Of a DNA stretch of 19,210 nt, positions 16,207-19,210 are shown one piece after another (the stretch's first letter is position 1; each line of letters begins with the position of its first letter). The notes beneath the pieces were generated by a model, which saw nothing but the letters and a program-made list of their open reading frames with translations, was not told the origin of the DNA and did no database searches. Origin of the DNA: Chrysochromulina tobinii (taxonomy: Eukaryota; Haptophyta; Prymnesiales; Chrysochromulinaceae); NCBI GenBank assembly GCA_001275005.1, contig JWZX01002008.1, positions 1 through 19,210 of the forward strand. The letters are read 5' to 3'. The translations under genes and the position numbers were made by a program.

Positions 16207-17317
16207 CGACTGCCACCTCGATCGCGACTCCACGAATATTGTTCCCTTTTAGGAACAAGAAAACGAGGGTCCCCTTTAGGAACTTCGGATTTGGGTCGCG
16301 AATGCATGCTCAAACGAGTTCAAGTTCAAGTTCAAGTTCAAGTTCAAGTTCAAGTTCCCCACTGCTGCTTAGAGAGCACATTCGATGGGCTTCCGTTAGG
16401 TTGTCTGTTGTTTACGAAGTAACTTGAACTTGAACTTGAACTTGAACTTGCTCAAACGGGCCGTTCTGCCGGTTCATTAGTGAGCCGCCTTGCTTGCTTG
16501 CTTCGCTCCCGAAACGGAGATGAAACCGGCTGCGGGGGGACGGGAGAGGCCGGGACGCTCTTTACACACACAGTGTGTCGTTGAAACACCAGATCGGTGT
16601 CCCTCGGTCAATCTTGCCCAGTGAGAGAGGCCACAGGTCCTCTCCACGTCGGGCACGGCAGCGGCACTTGCAGCGGCAGCACGAGCACCGGACGGCGATG
16701 CGGCACGTGGTTGTTCATGTGTTGCGTTCGGACTTAATTCGGACTTCGTGCGCGCGGGGGGGCGGTCGCGCGAGCGCGCTGAAAGCGTGTCGAGTCTGTG
16801 TGTCCCTTCCGAGCGTCTCGCACACGTCGCTGTCGGTCGTCGCGCCATGGTCGCGTCGCCCACGTGCACGTCGCGGGCTCCGAGAGGGGGGCCGCGCCGC
16901 GTGGGGCGCGAAGTTGGGAGTGCTGTAGATTCCACGTGCGATGGTTTTTTCCTGGGGACAGACTCAACTCTACAAACGAGGCCACAAAACGGCGCGCGGC
17001 CGTGCGCAATCATGCATCTGTGGCACGCTCGCGCATATGGAAGGCGCGCGCGCTATCGACAATCGAGCGCACGCAAACGCAGGGAATACGGGGTCATGCG
17101 GGGTACTCTCTCAACAGCTTGCCTGCTGGTTCCGTTCGACACGAAAGCTGCCAGTTGATTCGGCATGCCCGCGATCACACACTCTCTCCTTCTCTGGGGG
17201 CAAGCCACGTGGCAAAGAGCTGCCGGATGCGGAGGCGCTGTCAACGCTTGACGACCTCCTGGTTGATGACTATCCCCACACCGAGCGAATGACCGAGCTT
17301 GAGGGCTCACTTGGCGC
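16207..17317. other. Long intergenic region
   Basis: No gene I can support. It contains a repeat of CCCTTTTAGGAAC / CCCTTTAGGAAC (16244-16283), the inverted hexamer element at 16307-16458, and GC-rich sequence with several long but unremarkable frames. A plus-strand stretch at about 17200-17321 (GKELPDAEALSTLDDLLVDD, stop TAG at 17319) follows a pyrimidine-rich run (CTCTCTCCTTCTCT) and could be a terminal exon, but no upstream exon is evident. Confidence 0.45.
16307..16458. mobile_element. 133-bp element with hexamer-repeat inverted termini and 10-bp direct repeats
   Basis: TGCTCAAACG occurs at 16307-16316 and 16449-16458. Just inside the left copy are 6.5 units of TTCAAG (16319-16357). Just inside the right copy are five units of AACTTG (16421-16450), its reverse complement. 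The two arms pair for about 28 bases around a unique core of about 63 bp. The layout is that of a small non-autonomous inverted-repeat insertion with a target duplication. No transposase is encoded. Confidence 0.6.
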
Positions 17318-18028
17318 TTAGCGTCCAGCCTTGGGCACGTCGATGTGGTGCAAGTTTGCGTGCGTAAACTCACCAGCGATCGGCTCCTGCATGCGAGTCT
17401 CCTGCTTGGCCCCACGCTGCTCCTTCTTCCCTAGAATGTTGCTAGCATCGTCGGGCACTGCTGCGGCTGCAGTTGGACTCGGCACATCGATGTGGTGCAA
17501 GTTGGCGTGGGTGTTGCCCCCCTCGTTAGACCTGCCAGCCACGACGGAATTGCCCCCCCGCGCCTTCTTCCGGGCCACCTGCGAATCGGCGAGGGGCGCC
17601 GCTGCTGCTGCAGTCGGACTCGGCACGTCGATGTGGTGCAGGCTGGCGTGGGTGTTGCCTCCCTCGTTAGACTTGCCCGCTCGCGCCTTCTTCGGGGCCG
17701 CCTGCGAATCGGCGGGGGGCGCCGCTGCTGCTGCAGTCGAACTCGGCACATCGATGTGGTGCAACTTGGCGTGGGTGTGCGCCCCCACGACCGTCCGGCC
17801 ATCGGCCTGCATAACAAGCGCCGGCAGCGTGAATCCCACCCGTACAGCACCGGGGGCGCTCGTCGCGCCCAGAACGTAGGCGAGCGCAGCCGCTGAGGGG
17901 AGGAGGGCCCACGGCATGGGCGGACCTGATGACGATGTGGAAGGCTCGCAAATGTTCTCTTTGTGCGTGATCGGATTGAGATCACTCCATGTGGACGTGG
18001 AACTAAATTGCGGGTGTGAACAGAACAT
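17318..18028 (-). CDS. Secreted-looking protein with four LHHIDVP repeats
   Basis: Not recognised. The frame gives 236 residues from ATG 18028. A second ATG at 17917 begins MPWALLPSAAALAYVLGATS, a convincing signal peptide, and may be the true start; if so the first 37 residues are 5' UTR. After the signal are four copies of THA(K/S/N)LHHIDVP at about residues 85, 126, 173 and 222. They are separated by 41-49 residues of Pro/Ser/Ala-rich linker (SPTAAAAAP, ADSQ) with KK- and KR-type basic clusters (KKARAGKSNEGGN, KKARGGN). The histidine clusters (HTHAKLHH) could bind metal, and the repeats between basic sites resemble a multi-copy peptide precursor; both are inference. It lies back to back with the oxygenase at 18080. 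Confidence 0.6.
   Translation of the reverse strand: MFCSHPQFSSTSTWSDLNPITHKENICEPSTSSSGPPMPWALLPSAAALAYVLGATSAPGAVRVGFTLPALVMQADGRTVVGAHTHAKLHHIDVPSSTAAAAAPPADSQAAPKKARAGKSNEGGNTHASLHHIDVPSPTAAAAAPLADSQVARKKARGGNSVVAGRSNEGGNTHANLHHIDVPSPTAAAAVPDDASNILGKKEQRGAKQETRMQEPIAGEFTHANLHHIDVPKAGR
17334..17775. repeat. Four DNA repeats encoding LHHIDVP
   Basis: GGCACRTCGATGTGGTGCAA recurs at about 17334, 17481, 17620 and 17743 with near-complete identity. The intervening linkers of copies two to four are also similar (GGCGCCGCTGCTGCTGCAGT). Third positions are conserved, which suggests recent duplication. Confidence 0.8.
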
Positions 18029-18079
18029 GAAACCGAACTTGTCTTCACAGATCTAGTAATCGAGCGCCGATCATTCACG
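18029..18079. promoter_or_regulatory. Very short divergent spacer
   Basis: Only 51 bp separate the first ATGs of the LHHIDVP-repeat gene (18028, minus) and the oxygenase (18080, plus). If the inner ATGs at 17917 and 18146 are used, the space is 228 bp. A bidirectional promoter is likely from the layout; no core element is obvious. The half-palindrome GGGTGTGAAC occurs at 18012-18021. Confidence 0.35.
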
Positions 18080-19210
18080 ATGCGGCGCGGCTCGGCCAAT
18101 GAGCCGAGCAGATGCAGCGTGCTCTCGTCGGTGACCGTTGACACGATGGCCTGGGCAGGCCGCCTCGGCTTCCTCCACACGGTCCAGCTCTTCAGCCGTT
18201 CCGAGTGCGCGTGTATCATCGCTGCTGCCGAGCGTGCAGATCAGTGGGCGCTGCGTGGCGAGTATGAAGGAACGTACACGAGGGATGTTGACGTTTCGAG
18301 CTTGCCGGAGCTGCAGTGGCTCGATCGACATTCCGACGAGGTTTGGGAGCCGTTGCTTGCATCTCTCTTTGGAGCACGGACGAGGCTGAAGCATCTTCGA
18401 ATCGTCAAGTACTCGGCCGAAAATGAACGTGCGCGCGGCATCGGGCTGCACTCGGATGGATGCCAACTATCCTTCATTTGCTGCCTGAGCGATGACATCG
18501 TGGGAGGCGGCACCTACGTGAGAGCCATCTCGCGCATCATCTCCCCGCCCTGCGGCGCCGCTCTCACTTTTTGTGGACGGTGGATACATGAGGGTGTTCG
18601 GGTGGCGCGCGGCGACCGTTACGTGCTGACCGGGTTCTTTGAGCTGGCCGGCGCCGACGACGTGGCAGGCCCTGAGGAGACGGCCGCATTTGATGCCGTC
18701 GTGTTAGCGATCAAGGCCCGTGAGGAGCGCGTTTCCCTCGCCCCACGCCTGTGCCCGCACCGCTGCCATCTTCGCCGCTGCTACGCCCAAGACCCGTGTG
18801 GTCCACGCGCGTGGGGCGCACGCGCCCCCTCGGCGCCATGGCAGTGCAATGCATGCCACCGCTCCGTGCCCGCCGACGGCGTACTGCATGCGTGCGACGC
18901 CGAGGACTGCGCTGGTGTAGGCCGCGGGAGCTGTGGCACACGCTGGTGCGATACATGCCTGGGCGCCGCGCTGGGCGCTGGTGTAGGCCGCGGGAGCTGT
19001 GGCACGCGCTGGTGCGATACATGCCTGGGCGCCGCGCTGGGCGCCGCGCAGGCGGCGGAGGGGTGGACGGCGGCGGCGGTGACCTCGGTCGCGTCGGCGA
19101 CGGCGGCGCCCTTGTATTTGAACGCCGACGTGGTCACCAAGGCAGACGGGGCGACGGCGGCGGCGGCGGCGGCGGCGGCGACCGCGGCGACCTCGGCGGC
19201 GACGGCGGCG
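18080..19210 (+). CDS. Prolyl-4-hydroxylase-type 2OG-Fe(II) oxygenase with Cys-rich tail (partial, runs off right edge)
   Basis: The frame is open from ATG 18080 (alternative ATG 18146, MAWAGRLGF; both have A at -3) to the window end, 377 codons with no stop. Residues 23-190 match the P4H catalytic fold: FSRSECACIIAAAE, LRIVKYSAENERARGIGLHSD, LSFICCLSDDIVGGGTYV, GAALTFCGRWIHEG and GDRYVLTGFFEL. The metal ligands are H124, D126 and H170, and R180 would bind the 2-oxoglutarate carboxylate. Such enzymes hydroxylate prolines or other residues using O2 and 2-oxoglutarate. Residues about 224-316 are a Cys/His-rich, zinc-binding-like region (CPHRCHLRRC, WQCNACHRS, HACDAEDC, CGTRWCDTC), the last part duplicated by a 66-bp repeat. 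An Ala/Thr-rich run follows. Substrate unknown; no signal peptide is obvious. Confidence 0.85.
   Translation, partial: MRRGSANEPSRCSVLSSVTVDTMAWAGRLGFLHTVQLFSRSECACIIAAAERADQWALRGEYEGTYTRDVDVSSLPELQWLDRHSDEVWEPLLASLFGARTRLKHLRIVKYSAENERARGIGLHSDGCQLSFICCLSDDIVGGGTYVRAISRIISPPCGAALTFCGRWIHEGVRVARGDRYVLTGFFELAGADDVAGPEETAAFDAVVLAIKAREERVSLAPRLCPHRCHLRRCYAQDPCGPRAWGARAPSAPWQCNACHRSVPADGVLHACDAEDCAGVGRGSCGTRWCDTCLGAALGAGVGRGSCGTRWCDTCLGAALGAAQAAEGWTAAAVTSVASATAAPLYLNADVVTKADGATAAAAAAAATAATSAATAA
18911..19042 (+). repeat. 66-bp tandem duplication in the oxygenase tail
   Basis: Bases 18911-18976 are repeated at 18977-19042 with a single A/G difference. Each copy encodes 22 residues containing GSCGTRWCDTCLG. 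The near identity shows it is very recent or is being homogenised. Confidence 0.9.

Noticed and set aside
16477-17013. 178-codon minus-strand frame, Arg/Ser/Ala-rich
   Set aside because: No domain, no repeat or codon signal distinguishing it from chance frames in GC-rich DNA.
16941-17321. Plus-strand frame ending in ALSTLDDLLVDDYPHTERMTEL
   Set aside because: Only the last 40 residues look protein-like. No upstream exon or start could be supported, so it is mentioned only as a possible terminal exon.
17331-17879. Plus-strand frame with repeats GTSMWCKLAWV
   Set aside because: Antisense of the LHHIDVP repeats; the minus strand has a signal peptide and a matching stop.
18071-18466. Minus-strand frame opposite the oxygenase
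   Set aside because: The plus strand carries complete 2OG-Fe(II) oxygenase motifs through the same bases.

Overview
The window reads as nuclear DNA of a GC-rich unicellular eukaryote, most likely a marine alga. A haptophyte-like source is my best guess, but this is inference. The support is indirect: genes lie singly on alternating strands, several families are essentially eukaryotic (DHHC palmitoyltransferase, ELO elongase, NIPA transporter, TMEM163-like protein, the N-terminal OB fold of RPA70), third codon positions are almost all G/C, Ser-Pro-rich and Ala-rich proteins are common, and a run of TTAGGG telomere-type repeats is present. I see no bacterial operons, rRNA, tRNA or CRISPR array. 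Where a start can be judged, it usually has A at -3 and often G at +4.

Layout, left to right. A minus-strand gene runs off the left edge (1-1650) and joins armadillo repeats to an RPA70N-like OB fold. After about 1 kb without a clear gene comes a NIPA-type magnesium transporter (2671-4080, minus). Next is a mosaic membrane protein with a Cys-rich module, a Ser-Pro stalk, two SHOCT-like hairpins and four membrane spans (4370-6043, minus). It is divergent from an unknown disordered protein (6398-7408, plus). A large Ala/Pro-rich protein follows (8158-10161, minus), then a DHHC S-acyltransferase (10368-11555, minus), divergent from a coiled-coil protein (11661-12734, plus). The right half holds a fatty acid elongase (13499-14503, minus), a split TMEM163-like metal transporter (14632-16206, minus), a secreted-looking protein with four LHHIDVP repeats (17318-18028, minus) and, divergent from it, a prolyl-4-hydroxylase-type 2OG-Fe(II) oxygenase running off the right edge (18080-19210, plus). 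The ARM/RPA70N gene and the oxygenase have no stop codon inside the window and were read directly from the sequence.

The genes do not form one pathway. Most encode membrane or lipid-linked functions: Mg transport, metal efflux, protein palmitoylation, fatty acid elongation and a Ser-Pro-rich surface protein. The prolyl hydroxylase is of the class that can act on Ser-Pro-rich substrates, but no link is shown.

The most unusual signal is structural. Several short hairpins sit between exact direct repeats of 8-10 bp (or longer), like small insertions with target-site duplications. One 20-bp palindrome, GGGTGTGAACGTTCACACCC, occurs twice in the Ala/Pro-rich gene in two different reading frames, so the conservation is at the nucleic-acid level. 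A third hairpin with an 8-bp direct repeat lies in the NIPA gene, and a 133-bp element with long inverted termini and a 10-bp direct repeat lies in an intergenic region. All three coding insertions add a multiple of three bases. Two genes also have their stop-codon region copied downstream as repeats.
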